From Belliella alkalica (GTDB taxonomy: Bacteria; Bacteroidota; Bacteroidia; Cytophagales; Cyclobacteriaceae): a stretch of DNA of 64,000 nt. Numbering within the stretch: the first letter of the stretch is position 1; each line of letters opens with the position of its first letter. Below are positions 44,306-53,300 of the stretch, one piece after another. Below the pieces are notes generated by a model. The model was not told the origin of the DNA. It saw only the letters and a list, made by a program, of their open reading frames with translations, and did not search any database. Both the position numbers and the translations under genes were made by a program. The DNA lies in contig NZ_JAKZGO010000007.1 of the NCBI RefSeq assembly GCF_022549785.1, positions 1-64,000 on the forward strand, given 5' to 3'.

Positions 44306-45559
44306 ATGAATAAGTCAAATTATCAACTTTCTGTTGCAATAAAGACCTTTTTGGGTCTATACATCCTGATTTATTGCTTCCCCTTTCCGGCAGACAATAT
44401 TCCATATATGTATGTTTATTTTAGCAAGTATGTATATGCATTAAAATCTGAGTTTACACTTTTCATAGGCAGGAAACTACTTGGTTTTGGCGATTTGGTT
44501 TATGTCTCTATGAATGGAAGTGGAGACACGACTGTGGATTATTTATCTCTTGTCAGTTATTCTATTCTCGCCATTTTGATGTCTATTCCAATGCTGTTCT
44601 TTTTGAAAAGTAAGCAAAGAACTAACAGCTTTTATGCTATCATGCTGATATATGCACGCTATTTTGTAGGACTTTCCTTGATTTCTTATGGTGTGATAAA
44701 ATTCATGAATGGGCAATTTCCCAGCCCAACTCTAATGGCCTTGGAGTCCACTTATGGAGATTCGTCCCCAATGGCTCTTGCTTGGAGGTTTTTTGGATAT
44801 TCAGATTTGTATAAAGCTTTTATGGGATTTTCTGAACTCTTGGCAGGTTTTTTATTGCTGTTCCGGAGAACCGCTGTTCTTGGGGCATTGATTTCTATTG
44901 CTGTTTGTACCAATATCTTCTTTGTAAATCTATCTTTTGATGTGCCAGTAAAATTATATTCTGGCCACCTCCTATTTTTCTCTATATTAATCTCTTGGGG
45001 AAGCTTCAAATCTCTCTTTTCCTTTTTTCTTTTACACAAAGAAGTAAGTTTGCCAAAGATTCAATATGATTTTTCCAAAAAATGGAAAAGAGGAACATAC
45101 CTTACCTTAAAAGTGATTTTCGCAGGATTGGTACCACTAAGCTTGATCACAGGCCACGTACTTAGCCAACAATATCGTACATTTCTAAACGAATGGGAAG
45201 GAGTCTATGTCGTAAGTTCAATGGAGGCTGAAGGGGATTTTGATAATCAGAAAAACTATGATTGGGAAAAGATCATCATACAAGGAAAAACCATCATGAC
45301 TTTGGATCCTGAGAAAAACAAGAAATACTACACAATAGAGAATATTTGGAATGAAGGTGAAATCAATTTCATAGAAAACCAAACACAAGAAGACCCTTAT
45401 CAAATTTTGCTTTCGGCATCCGAAGATGGAAGTTACAAATTGAAAATAGAATTGGATAGTGCAAAGTATTTGGTGACTGCTTCTCGAAAAGTAAAAAGTG
45501 ATTACTTATTGATAAACAGAGGGTTCAATTGGATCAATGAAACTCCATATAATAGGTAA
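44306..45559 (+). CDS. DoxX-like multi-pass membrane protein
   Basis: 417 aa. About seven TM helices, with a DoxX-like core (ARYFVGLSLISYGVIKFMNGQF, then YKAFMGFSELLAGFLLLFRR, then AVCTNIFFVNLSFDVPVKL). The C-terminal ~140 residues are soluble and beta-rich. DoxX relatives act in redox or detoxification at the membrane, but this protein's partner is unknown. It is transcribed divergently from the lipoprotein gene. Confidence 0.7.
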   Translation: MNKSNYQLSVAIKTFLGLYILIYCFPFPADNIPYMYVYFSKYVYALKSEFTLFIGRKLLGFGDLVYVSMNGSGDTTVDYLSLVSYSILAILMSIPMLFFLKSKQRTNSFYAIMLIYARYFVGLSLISYGVIKFMNGQFPSPTLMALESTYGDSSPMALAWRFFGYSDLYKAFMGFSELLAGFLLLFRRTAVLGALISIAVCTNIFFVNLSFDVPVKLYSGHLLFFSILISWGSFKSLFSFFLLHKEVSLPKIQYDFSKKWKRGTYLTLKVIFAGLVPLSLITGHVLSQQYRTFLNEWEGVYVVSSMEAEGDFDNQKNYDWEKIIIQGKTIMTLDPEKNKKYYTIENIWNEGEINFIENQTQEDPYQILLSASEDGSYKLKIELDSAKYLVTASRKVKSDYLLINRGFNWINETPYNR

Positions 45560-45586
45560 TATAAGTATCCGCAATGTTAAATATTG

Positions 45587-45710
45587 GGTAATAAGAGGCT
45601 TTACTTGTTGCGGATAATCGTCAACAGTCCACAGTCATCCGACCAAAGCAGTTTGAAATGAACTTCATACTATATTATTAATCGCTAGTATTAAGAAAGC
45701 GGATACATAA
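45587..45710 (-). repeat. dispersed TATCCGC repeat, copy 1
   Basis: Read on the minus strand it starts ATGTATCCGCTTTCTTAATA and ends GACGATTATCCGCAAC followed by a CTTATTACCC block. The copies at 53063 and 60051 share both ends and length (124-131 bp). It lies in the gap before the pyrophosphatase gene. No ORF is inside; the function is unknown. Confidence 0.55.
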
Positions 45711-45815
45711 TTAAAAAAAGAATCAAAACCTGACACTAGACACTAATTTGTAAACCAAATTCAGGAAAGATCAATCTGTCGACAGTCGACCGCCGATCGC
45801 CAACATACATATATA

Positions 45816-46478
45816 ATGATAAGAACAATGAAAATTCGCTACAGCATCGTCTTTTTTTTCTTGCTTCTGTCTCGTGGAGTTGCTGAAAAGAATGAACATT
45901 CAGGTCCTGATCCTATAAATTTGCTTCATGGCATATCCCCTTTTACAATTGATTCACTCGTAAATGTGGTAATCGAAATCCCAGCTGGAACCAATCAGAA
46001 ATGGGAAGTAAACAAAAATTCTGGTCATCTCGAATGGCAAAAAATCACAGCCGACTCTTCAAGAGTGGTAGATTATCTATCTTACCCTGCCAACTATGGA
46101 TTTGTGCCGCAGACATTGCTTTCCCAAGCTACTGGTGGTGACGGGGATCCTGTGGATGTTTTTGTCATTGGTGAATACATACAGCGAGGACAAATTGTCA
46201 CTTGCAGAATCATAGGAATGATCGATATGATGGACAGTGGTGAGTCTGATGGAAAGTTGATTGCTGTGCCGATTCCCAGCCATTTTGAAAAGCTGAATAC
46301 GATCGAAGATCTAGAAAATTATTACCCTGGTGTATTGGATATCCTAAAAATTTGGCTTTCAAATTATAAAGGATCAGGTAAAGTTGAAGTTCTTTCTGTT
46401 GAAAATAATCTTGAAGCCAATATCTATTTAAAAGAGGCAACAGTGGGTTATATTCAAAAGAATGAAGTAAAAAAATAA
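45816..46478 (+). CDS. ppa: inorganic pyrophosphatase with signal peptide
   Basis: 220 aa family I soluble pyrophosphatase. Metal and substrate residues are present: VVIEIPAG, QKWEVNK, YPANYGFVPQT, the DGDPVDVF core, MDSGESDGKLIAVP and NYKG. Hydrolysis of PPi to phosphate should work. Unlike cytosolic enzymes it starts with a hydrophobic leader (RYSIVFFFLLLSRGVA) followed by about 20 extra residues, so it is probably exported to the periplasm. ATG 45828 is an alternative start that also keeps the leader. Export is predicted only. Confidence 0.85.
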   Translation: MIRTMKIRYSIVFFFLLLSRGVAEKNEHSGPDPINLLHGISPFTIDSLVNVVIEIPAGTNQKWEVNKNSGHLEWQKITADSSRVVDYLSYPANYGFVPQTLLSQATGGDGDPVDVFVIGEYIQRGQIVTCRIIGMIDMMDSGESDGKLIAVPIPSHFEKLNTIEDLENYYPGVLDILKIWLSNYKGSGKVEVLSVENNLEANIYLKEATVGYIQKNEVKK

Positions 46479-46490
46479 ATAAAATAGGGA

Positions 46491-46524
46491 TTTGAAAAAT
46501 ATGTGAAAAATTCATTTACATTTG
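46491..46524 (+). promoter_or_regulatory. Bacteroidota-type promoter before the 116-aa ORF
   Basis: TTTG (46491-46494) and TACATTTG (46517-46524) match the TTTG/TAnnTTTG consensus with a 22-bp spacer, slightly longer than the usual 19-21. Transcription would begin about 16 nt before the GTG at 46547. Confidence 0.5.
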
Positions 46525-46546
46525 ATCCGTTATTTATCATTCAACT

Positions 46547-46897
46547 GTGAAAAATTCAATCCTAGCCTTACTTGTGCTTTTTGTTCTCCTCGGAGTTGAA
46601 GGCCTGTATGCTGGTACTTTTGAAGATAACTTTCAGGTTTCTGCTGAAATAAATAATGCTTCTATTGCTGCAAGTGAACAAGGAGAAATTTCGTTACATT
46701 ATTCGGATGGGATTTGTCCTACTTCAAGCACTTTTTCTCTAGGAAAAGACAAATCTAACGAATCCAAGTATGCAGTAGTGCAATTGATTCTAAACCTGAA
46801 TTTTACTCAGTCATTTATTGAGGAATTTGGCTTTTTACTTCAGTTATGTTGCCAAGGAATATTAGATTTTCTTTACCCATATTTTTTCTTTTTTTAA
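46547..46897 (+). CDS. small secreted protein, 116 aa
   Basis: The GTG start (46547) follows the predicted promoter. The signal peptide is NSILALLVLFVLLGVEGLYA. The mature part has no recognised domain, and the C-terminal 40 residues are hydrophobic with a run of Phe, ending in two Cys (LLQLCCQG). It could be a lipoprotein-like or TM-anchored small protein. No family known to me. Confidence 0.45.
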   Translation: MKNSILALLVLFVLLGVEGLYAGTFEDNFQVSAEINNASIAASEQGEISLHYSDGICPTSSTFSLGKDKSNESKYAVVQLILNLNFTQSFIEEFGFLLQLCCQGILDFLYPYFFFF

Positions 46898-46984
46898 ATC
46901 CAAACTATAGCCTTTCTATTCACTATTAGGCATTATTCTTTGATATTACATTCACAAAGTTTGGTTCAGAAACATTGATCCTTT

Positions 46985-48667
46985 ATGGAAAATAAGTTAG
47001 CCTCTAAGGAAGCTTGGGGCTCTAGATTGGGGCTTATCTTGGCGATGGCTGGAAATGCCGTTGGATTGGGAAATTTCTTAAGATTCCCCGTTCAAGCTGT
47101 CCAAAATGGCGGGGGTGCATTCATTATACCTTATTTGATTTGTTTCCTTTTGATGGGGATTCCTTTGCTTTTGATCGAATGGTCCTCTGGAAGGTTTGGT
47201 GGCAAATTCAACAATCATAGCACGCCATACATCATGGATGGTATGGGAAAAGCCAAGGTATGGAAATATGTAGGGGTATTTGGGATATTTACCAATATAG
47301 CAGTAGTAGCCTATTACACCTACATAGAATCTTGGAGTTTAGTGTATGTGTTGCATTCCATATTTGGGACTTTCGAATCGATGTCCCAGTCAGAGGTTGC
47401 ATTGTTTTTCACAGAATATGTCAATGTTTTAACCACAAGTACAGGAATTCCTTTTGAGGCTGTTTTCTTTTATGTTTTGGTTTTGGCTTTGAATATTATC
47501 ATCCTGTCCAAAGGTCTTGGAGGAATAGAAAAAGCAGCAAAAATCGGAATGCCATTATTGATTCTGTTTGGGATAATTTTAGCTGTTCGAGGTTTGACAC
47601 TTGGAGAATCAGGGAAATCCGATCTATTCCCAGATGCAAATGCTTTGGATGGATTGAATTTTCTTTGGACACCTCAGTTTGACTCCTTAGCCAATCCAAA
47701 AGTATGGTTAGCTGCCGCAGGTCAGATTTTCTTCACGCTTTCTGTAGGTATGGGGACGATTCAATGCTACGCTGCCTACATCAAAGAGAAAGAAGATATT
47801 GCCTTGAATGCAGTCTCAGCTGGCTTTTTAAATGAATTTGTAGAAGTTGTGCTTGGGAGTAGCATTGTCATTCCAATAGCTGCAGGCTATTTAGGGTTAG
47901 ATTGGGTATTGGAAAATGCAGGCTTTGGGATGGCTTTTCAGACTATGCCATTTCTATTTCAGCAATGGGGCGAAATCACAGCTGCATTTGCTGGGGTATT
48001 TTGGTTTGGGCTTCTATTTTTTGCAGGGATTACATCATCCTTAGCTATGGGAACCCCTTGGATGGGATTTATGAAAGATGAATTCGGTTGGGGAAAAACA
48101 AAAGGAGCTTGGTCATTTGGGGCTTTGGCTCTGATTATGGGGCTGCCTACTGTCCTACTCTATCAATATGGAGTTTTCGATGAATATGACTATTGGGCCG
48201 GTACTGTAAGTTTGGTGGTTTTTGCTTTGCTTGAAGCAATCCTCTTTTCATGGGTTTTTGGCATAGACAAAGGATGGAAGGAAATAAATGAAGGCTCTGA
48301 AATCAAAATCCCTCAAGTCTATAAATTCATCATCAAATACATTACTCCATTGCTTTTGCTTTTGGTATTTTTGAGTGCATTGATTACACCGTTTCAGAAT
48401 GAATGGTCAGAAAATATTTCAAGCATTTTGAATGGTGGAAACTGGGTTTTGGATAACAGCTCTTTGATAAAAAATATTTCAAATTATGGTTTAAAAGAAC
48501 AGATTCAAATAGCTATAAATGAAAGTGATAAATCATATCTTGAGAATAAACTATTTTATATAAACATGGCTAGAATATTCTTGATTTCATTGTTTTTGTT
48601 TATCAGTTTTCTAGTCTATTTGTCATATCAAAAAAGAAAAAAAGAGGGAAAAACAAACCATGAATAA
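46985..48667 (+). CDS. NSS-family (SNF) sodium-dependent transporter
   Basis: 560 aa with about 12 TM helices. The family hallmark is present at the start (WGSRLGLILAMAGNAVGLGN, then FPVQAVQNGGGAFIIPY), containing the unwound TM1 Na+/substrate site. These transporters import amino acids with Na+. The small gene that follows (48660) encodes a MetS-like subunit, suggesting methionine/alanine-type import. The last ~25 residues are charged. Confidence 0.92.
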   Translation: MENKLASKEAWGSRLGLILAMAGNAVGLGNFLRFPVQAVQNGGGAFIIPYLICFLLMGIPLLLIEWSSGRFGGKFNNHSTPYIMDGMGKAKVWKYVGVFGIFTNIAVVAYYTYIESWSLVYVLHSIFGTFESMSQSEVALFFTEYVNVLTTSTGIPFEAVFFYVLVLALNIIILSKGLGGIEKAAKIGMPLLILFGIILAVRGLTLGESGKSDLFPDANALDGLNFLWTPQFDSLANPKVWLAAAGQIFFTLSVGMGTIQCYAAYIKEKEDIALNAVSAGFLNEFVEVVLGSSIVIPIAAGYLGLDWVLENAGFGMAFQTMPFLFQQWGEITAAFAGVFWFGLLFFAGITSSLAMGTPWMGFMKDEFGWGKTKGAWSFGALALIMGLPTVLLYQYGVFDEYDYWAGTVSLVVFALLEAILFSWVFGIDKGWKEINEGSEIKIPQVYKFIIKYITPLLLLLVFLSALITPFQNEWSENISSILNGGNWVLDNSSLIKNISNYGLKEQIQIAINESDKSYLENKLFYINMARIFLISLFLFISFLVYLSYQKRKKEGKTNHE

Positions 48668-48761
48668 AATTGCATTAATCATGCTTCTAGCAACTCAGGG
48701 ATTGGTAATCTCTGCAACTTTGTACTTTCTCTATAAAGTCCTAAATTCTCCAAAAAAATAG
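48660..48761 (+). CDS. MetS-like small subunit of the NSS transporter, 33 aa
   Basis: The ATG at 48660 overlaps the transporter stop by 8 bp. The product (IALIMLLATQGLVISATLYF, then LYKVLNSPKK) is one TM helix with a basic tail, like MetS and other NSS small subunits (usually 30-60 aa). MetS is required with MetP for methionine/alanine import in Corynebacterium. The match is by size, topology and position, since such peptides share little sequence. Confidence 0.7.
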   Translation: MNKIALIMLLATQGLVISATLYFLYKVLNSPKK

Positions 48762-48833
48762 TTGAAACATAGACCGGAAATTTAAAATCATGGTACATAT
48801 TTTGACAATATAAATTAATACATTCGCACCGAA

Positions 48834-49196
48834 ATGAATAACCTTCTAAAACAAACTATTGGAATTTCACTCACAATCATCATGATTTTTCATGGGATGG
48901 TGTTGCCTTATTTCAGTGTTTCGGAAGAACATGTTTTAGAGGATTCTTTAGCTTATTTTACAAGCAATAGTTTGGCAGAATATGCATCTGATCTTCCTTT
49001 GGTTTCAGATGCTGACCAATTGGTTATTGTTACCTGCAAAGGACAATTTGTCGGTGATAGTTACATTGGAAGTTTTAATGCGATCAATTCTTTTCATTTT
49101 GAAAATTTTGTCAGGACACTTTTTAAACTCAGCCAGAAAACTGATGTGGTTTTTGGCATAAAAGAACTCAAGTTTCCAACACATTATTTTTGGTAA
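48834..49196 (+). CDS. small exported protein of unknown function
   Basis: 120 aa. A hydrophobic leader (TIGISLTIIMIFHGMVLPYF) suggests export. The rest is unrecognised, with short beta-like stretches (DQLVIVTCKGQFVGDSYIG). It stands alone between the transporter genes and the 49320 pair. Confidence 0.5.
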   Translation: MNNLLKQTIGISLTIIMIFHGMVLPYFSVSEEHVLEDSLAYFTSNSLAEYASDLPLVSDADQLVIVTCKGQFVGDSYIGSFNAINSFHFENFVRTLFKLSQKTDVVFGIKELKFPTHYFW

Positions 49197-49319
49197 TAAT
49201 TGATTTTTAGTAACCCATACATTGTATGAGGTCATTTGCCGTGCATTAGAATGCATGGTTGCTAGCATAATTCCAAAAAATGCCGGACTGAAATGTCCTG
49301 CCCAAAAATCAAAAAAATC

Positions 49320-49838
49320 ATGTTTGACATAGATATTATCACCATTTCCATAGCAATTGTCTCTATGGTGGCATTTGCCATTCCTTTTTATTTAAATAAT
49401 GTAAAAGTAAAAAAGGAAAAACTAAATAATGACAAGCTTCTACAAACCTTCTTAAATAGCCATAATCTAAATTTGAATATTCAAGACAATTGGAGAAAGC
49501 AGTATTTCATTGGCATTGATACTTCCCAAAATAAATTGGTCTATGTTGATGATCTAGCTGATATCAAGCCAATTATTCTGGACATAAGAGATGTAAAGCA
49601 AGTAAAAATCAATGAAGTATCGAGAGTTGTAGGTGCAAAAAGCAATAGCAGAAAAATAATCGATAGCCTTCACTTACAACTTACAAACCACCAAGGGAAA
49701 GTAATCGGCTTGTTGGAGTTTTATGATGGGGAGAAATTCTCAGATCTTGTAGGAGAACCCATATTGATCAAAAAATGGGAGGCTACTATTAGTGCTGAAG
49801 CAAAAAGTACTGGAAAAAAAGAAAGCTTGGTATTATGA
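49320..49838 (+). CDS. single-TM protein of unknown function
   Basis: 172 aa from ATG 49320; the ATG at 49293 would add nine residues before the TM and is less likely. One TM helix (about 5-24) is followed by a basic linker and a soluble beta-rich domain (KQYFIGIDTSQNKLVYVDD...VIGLLEFYDGEKF). The fold recalls PH-like single-TM proteins, but no family is assigned. It overlaps the next gene by 4 bp. Confidence 0.6.
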   Translation: MFDIDIITISIAIVSMVAFAIPFYLNNVKVKKEKLNNDKLLQTFLNSHNLNLNIQDNWRKQYFIGIDTSQNKLVYVDDLADIKPIILDIRDVKQVKINEVSRVVGAKSNSRKIIDSLHLQLTNHQGKVIGLLEFYDGEKFSDLVGEPILIKKWEATISAEAKSTGKKESLVL

Positions 49839-50116
49839 TAGAACCTGTGATAATCAAGAAAGAGGATATCAAGAATTTCCGCTTTCCGAAAGAGGATGTT
49901 CTTCCAAACGAAAGTGACATCAAAAGTAGGGAAAAAGCATTGGCTAATGCACTTTCTCTTGGAAACTTGGAACATGGAAAAGTTAAGTTGATTTTCTTGG
50001 ATTTGGGAATGAATCCTTATCAAATCGAGACTACTATTTGGGCTTTGACTGACGAAAGTATATGTCTTAAAGGTGATTTGCTCTTACCAAAACGCGCTGT
50101 TTTGGATATAGTCTAA
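49835..50116 (+). CDS. small soluble protein of unknown function
   Basis: 93 aa, no TM or signal. The ATG overlaps the stop of the single-TM gene, so the products are probably partners. The sequence is unrecognised: KSREKALANALSLGNLEHGKV, then IETTIWALTDESICLKGD. A strong terminator (50122-50152) ends the unit. Confidence 0.6.
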   Translation: MIEPVIIKKEDIKNFRFPKEDVLPNESDIKSREKALANALSLGNLEHGKVKLIFLDLGMNPYQIETTIWALTDESICLKGDLLLPKRAVLDIV

Positions 50117-50121
50117 TTGAA

Positions 50122-50152
50122 CCTAAGGGAATTTGATAAAAATTCCCTTAGG
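50122..50152 (+). terminator. rho-independent terminator
   Basis: A perfect 13-bp stem (CCTAAGGGAATTT and its complement) with loop GATAA, followed by CTTCTTTATCTTT. It lies 6 bp past the stop at 50116. Confidence 0.88.
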
Positions 50153-50189
50153 CTTCTTTATCTTTAAATTCAATCAAATCTATTCTTAT

Positions 50190-50936
50190 ATGGAAATTTT
50201 CCTATTAACGGAAACATGGATTGCACTTGCCACTTTGACATTCTTGGAGATTGTATTAGGAGTGGATAATATTATTTTCATTTCTATTATTTCCAACAAA
50301 CTTCCGGAGCATCAGCAAGAGAAAGCCAGGGTTCTTGGGCTTGCTTTTGCTATGATTTTCAGGATTGGGCTTCTGCTTGGTATTTCTTACATCATCAAAT
50401 TCAACGATCCCTTGATTTCTGTTTTTGATTTTAACTTGAGCGGTAAGGATTTGATTTTAGCTTTTGGAGGACTTTTTCTACTGTTCAAATCAACAGTTGA
50501 GATCCATCACAAAATGGAAGGAAAACCAGAAGAAGTAAAACCAAATTCTGCTAAAGGAATATCGCAAGTCATCTTTCAGATCATTTTGTTGGATGTAATA
50601 TTCTCATTTGACAGTATTCTGACAGCAATTGGATTGGTAGATGAGGTGATTTTAATGATCATCGCCGTTATTATTGCAATGGCTGTGATGATGATTTTCG
50701 CAGGTAAAATCAGCAAATTCATCAACAAAAACCCAACGCTGCAAGTGTTGGCTTTATCCTTTCTGATTTTGATTGGCTTTATGCTTTTGGTAGAAGGCTT
50801 CCATGTAGAAGTTCCAAAAGGGTACATATATTTCGCGGTGTTCTTCTCACTCAGTGTAGAACTGATCAATATGCGGATGAGAAAAAAATCTGAAGGAACC
50901 AAAGTGGAGCTAAATCCAAGGATTACGCAGAAATAA
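50190..50936 (+). CDS. TerC family membrane protein
   Basis: 248 aa from ATG 50190; the ORF upstream to 50133 overlaps the terminator, so it is excluded. Seven TM helices are expected, and the two conserved acidic helices are present (FLEIVLGVDNIIF and LDVIFSFDSILTAIG). TerC/Alx proteins export Mn or protect against oxidative and metal stress. It appears single-gene. Confidence 0.9.
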   Translation: MEIFLLTETWIALATLTFLEIVLGVDNIIFISIISNKLPEHQQEKARVLGLAFAMIFRIGLLLGISYIIKFNDPLISVFDFNLSGKDLILAFGGLFLLFKSTVEIHHKMEGKPEEVKPNSAKGISQVIFQIILLDVIFSFDSILTAIGLVDEVILMIIAVIIAMAVMMIFAGKISKFINKNPTLQVLALSFLILIGFMLLVEGFHVEVPKGYIYFAVFFSLSVELINMRMRKKSEGTKVELNPRITQK

Positions 50937-51015
50937 AGAGTTATAAATGCATAATAGTCAATGAATATAAATATGATTTAAAATCAAAATTAGACAATTT
51001 ATTTAGTCATATTTA

Positions 51016-51420
51016 TTACAAATGTTTCTCCATTACCACATACTCCAATCCTGATTTTTCAAAGGTTTTGTCAGTTATTGTCAACCCAAATCCATTATAA
51101 AAATCAATTTTGGACATCCTAGCATTGCACCAAATTTTCTGAATTTGCTTCTTTTGGACAAATCCAATCATGTAAACAAGTAGCTTACTTCCATAGCCCT
51201 TTCCTTGGTAATCTGGTAAGGTTGCAAACTTTCGAAATTGTGCACCATTTTCTTTTTCAAAAACTGAAACAACTGAAATTAATTTTCGATTTACAAAAAG
51301 ACCTAGATGCATCGCTTTGTCATCTCCCGAAACTCTCACAAAATCAAGATCTTTTTCGGGCCACATTGCTTTGTGGCGGATGGGTAGAGCTTCATCTATA
51401 GAAATTTCCTTGATCAACAT
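51016..51420 (-). CDS. GNAT family N-acetyltransferase
   Basis: 134 aa. The acetyl-CoA-binding motif A is YQGKGYGSKLL, between FRKFATLPD and a C-terminal beta strand (FYNGFGLTI). Length is usual for a single-domain GNAT. The substrate is unknown. It lies 53 bp downstream of selO on the same strand. Confidence 0.85.
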   Translation of the reverse strand: MLIKEISIDEALPIRHKAMWPEKDLDFVRVSGDDKAMHLGLFVNRKLISVVSVFEKENGAQFRKFATLPDYQGKGYGSKLLVYMIGFVQKKQIQKIWCNARMSKIDFYNGFGLTITDKTFEKSGLEYVVMEKHL

Positions 51421-51472
51421 GGCGGGTGGTTTTGGTTATTTTTGGATTAAAATGCTAAAATAGTATAATTTA

Positions 51473-52927
51473 TCAAGTTCCACAGAAGGTTTGATAGCCA
51501 TTATCACCTTCTAGAGCTGGAAATTGATAAGCGGTAAAATTTTCGTTGAACTGGTATGGCGTTTTCATCACCTTTAGCATTTCATGAAATATACTATAAT
51601 CATTATTTTCAGTTGCTTGAAACAAGGCTTCTTCAACTTTATGATTCCTAGGAATATATATTGGATTATGAAGTGCCATTGTCTTTTGGGCAGCTTCCAA
51701 AGTCTGTCCATTTTTAGTAGCTCTTTGAATCCAATTCAAGTACCAATCCTGAAATCTGTCATTTTCGAATAATTCATTTTCCGAAAATTCACCTGAGGTT
51801 AGACTTGCAAATGTATTGGTGTAATCCGCTTTCATTTGATTCATGATATTCAACAAATCCTCTACCAAAGCTTTGTCTTGTGGCTCTTCTCCGATCAAGC
51901 CAAGCTTATTTCTCATTAATTGTAGATACTTACTTTCGTAAATGTCAGGAAATTGATTGAGGGTTTCTTGTGCTGTTTTTACAGCTTTGTCTTGATCCTC
52001 ATCTATCTGAGGCAATAAAGCAATCGCGAGTCTAGATAGATTCCAATGTGTGATTTTTGGCTGATTACCAAAAGCATAGCGACCTGCTGTATCTATGGAG
52101 CTAAAAACTGTACCTGGATCATAAACATTCATAAATGCACAAGGTCCATAATCTATCGTTTCACCTGCTATGCTTACATTGTCTGTATTCATCACCCCAT
52201 GAATAAAACCTACTCGCATCCAATCAGAAATCAATTCGGCTTGCTTTTCCATTACTTTCTTCAATAATTCCAACGCGGGATTTTTTGAACCTTCAAGCTC
52301 TGGATAATGCCTCTTGATGACATATACAGTCAGTTCTTTTTGTTCCTCCAGTGATAAGTATTGGTAGGCAAACTCAAATGTCCCTACTCGAATGTGACTT
52401 TTGGCTACTCGGGTTAGTATAGCACCATCATTTTCCCATTCTCTTTGAACAGTCTCCCCTGATGCTACTACAGCCAAAGATCTACTGCTCGAAATACCCA
52501 AATGATACATGGCTTCACTAATCAAATATTCCCTGAGCATTGACTTCAAAGTAGCTCTACCATCTCCACCTCTTGAGTATGGAGTCCTCCCCGACCCTTT
52601 CAATTGGATATCAAATAGTTTTTGACTATTGGTCAATTGCTCTCCGATCAAAATTGCTCTTCCATCTCCTAAGATGGTGAAATTCCCAAATTGATGACCT
52701 GCATAAGCTTGAGCTAATGGTTTGGAGTTTTCTGGCAGAACGTTTCCACCCAAAACCTGACTTAGTTTATCTAATTCATTATCAGAAACTTCAAGATCGA
52801 TTGATTGAGCAAGCTCGTGATTGAACAATACGAGCTTTGGTGATTTTACCGGAATAGGTGATTGGAAACTAAAAAGCTTATTTGGTAAACTGCTATAACT
52901 ATGTTGAAGATTCCATTTCATATTCAT
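51473..52927 (-). CDS. selO: protein adenylyltransferase SelO (YdiU)
   Basis: 484 aa from ATG 52927; the frame continues upstream to 52972, but those residues lack SelO similarity. Pseudokinase motifs are YAGHQFGNF, LKGSGRTPYSRGGDGR, GFIHGVMNTDN and IDYGPCAFMNVYDP. SelO transfers AMP from ATP to proteins involved in redox homeostasis. The C-terminus ends TFCGT with Cys where some eukaryotic forms use selenocysteine. Confidence 0.93.
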   Translation of the reverse strand: MNMKWNLQHSYSSLPNKLFSFQSPIPVKSPKLVLFNHELAQSIDLEVSDNELDKLSQVLGGNVLPENSKPLAQAYAGHQFGNFTILGDGRAILIGEQLTNSQKLFDIQLKGSGRTPYSRGGDGRATLKSMLREYLISEAMYHLGISSSRSLAVVASGETVQREWENDGAILTRVAKSHIRVGTFEFAYQYLSLEEQKELTVYVIKRHYPELEGSKNPALELLKKVMEKQAELISDWMRVGFIHGVMNTDNVSIAGETIDYGPCAFMNVYDPGTVFSSIDTAGRYAFGNQPKITHWNLSRLAIALLPQIDEDQDKAVKTAQETLNQFPDIYESKYLQLMRNKLGLIGEEPQDKALVEDLLNIMNQMKADYTNTFASLTSGEFSENELFENDRFQDWYLNWIQRATKNGQTLEAAQKTMALHNPIYIPRNHKVEEALFQATENNDYSIFHEMLKVMKTPYQFNENFTAYQFPALEGDNGYQTFCGT

Positions 52928-53062
52928 TGGGAATAGATTCAGTGGGTTTGATTGAAAGTAAAAAATTAACATGCTTCCAAGGAATTTAATTCCAAGTGTA
53001 ACTAATGATCATTAAAATTCCTTTAATCCCATGATTAATTTAGGTTGGTTAAAATTGATAAT

Positions 53063-53190
53063 ATGTGTATCCGTTTTCTTGCACGTAGCCAAGCAATAGA
53101 TTTTTGGAGGATCGATTTGTGTGTGTTTCTATTGACTATGAACTGTTGTCGAATGACGAGTATTCGCAACTTACAAAACTACTTCTTACC
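53063..53190 (+). repeat. dispersed TATCCGC repeat, copy 2
   Basis: Begins ATGTGTATCCGTTTTCTTG, contains GAACTGTTGTCGAATGACGA and ends TATTCGCAAC then ACTTCTTACC, matching the order seen at 45587-45710 and 60051-60181. It lies in the 373-bp gap between selO (divergent) and the ECF sigma gene; the remainder of that gap (to 53300) is AT-rich promoter DNA. Confidence 0.5.
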
Positions 53191-53300
53191 CTACGTGCAA
53201 TATTGCAGATACTCATAATTAATAATATCATAACGCAAGATTAAAAACCTTTTGGAAATACAGATATATCTTTATCCTTAAATTTTAGCACCGATTACCC

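Noticed and set aside
45560-45815. Possible transposon ends in the gap before the pyrophosphatase
   Set aside because: TATCCGC motifs are present, but there are no terminal inverted repeats of transposon type, no target duplication and no transposase; recorded as a dispersed repeat instead.
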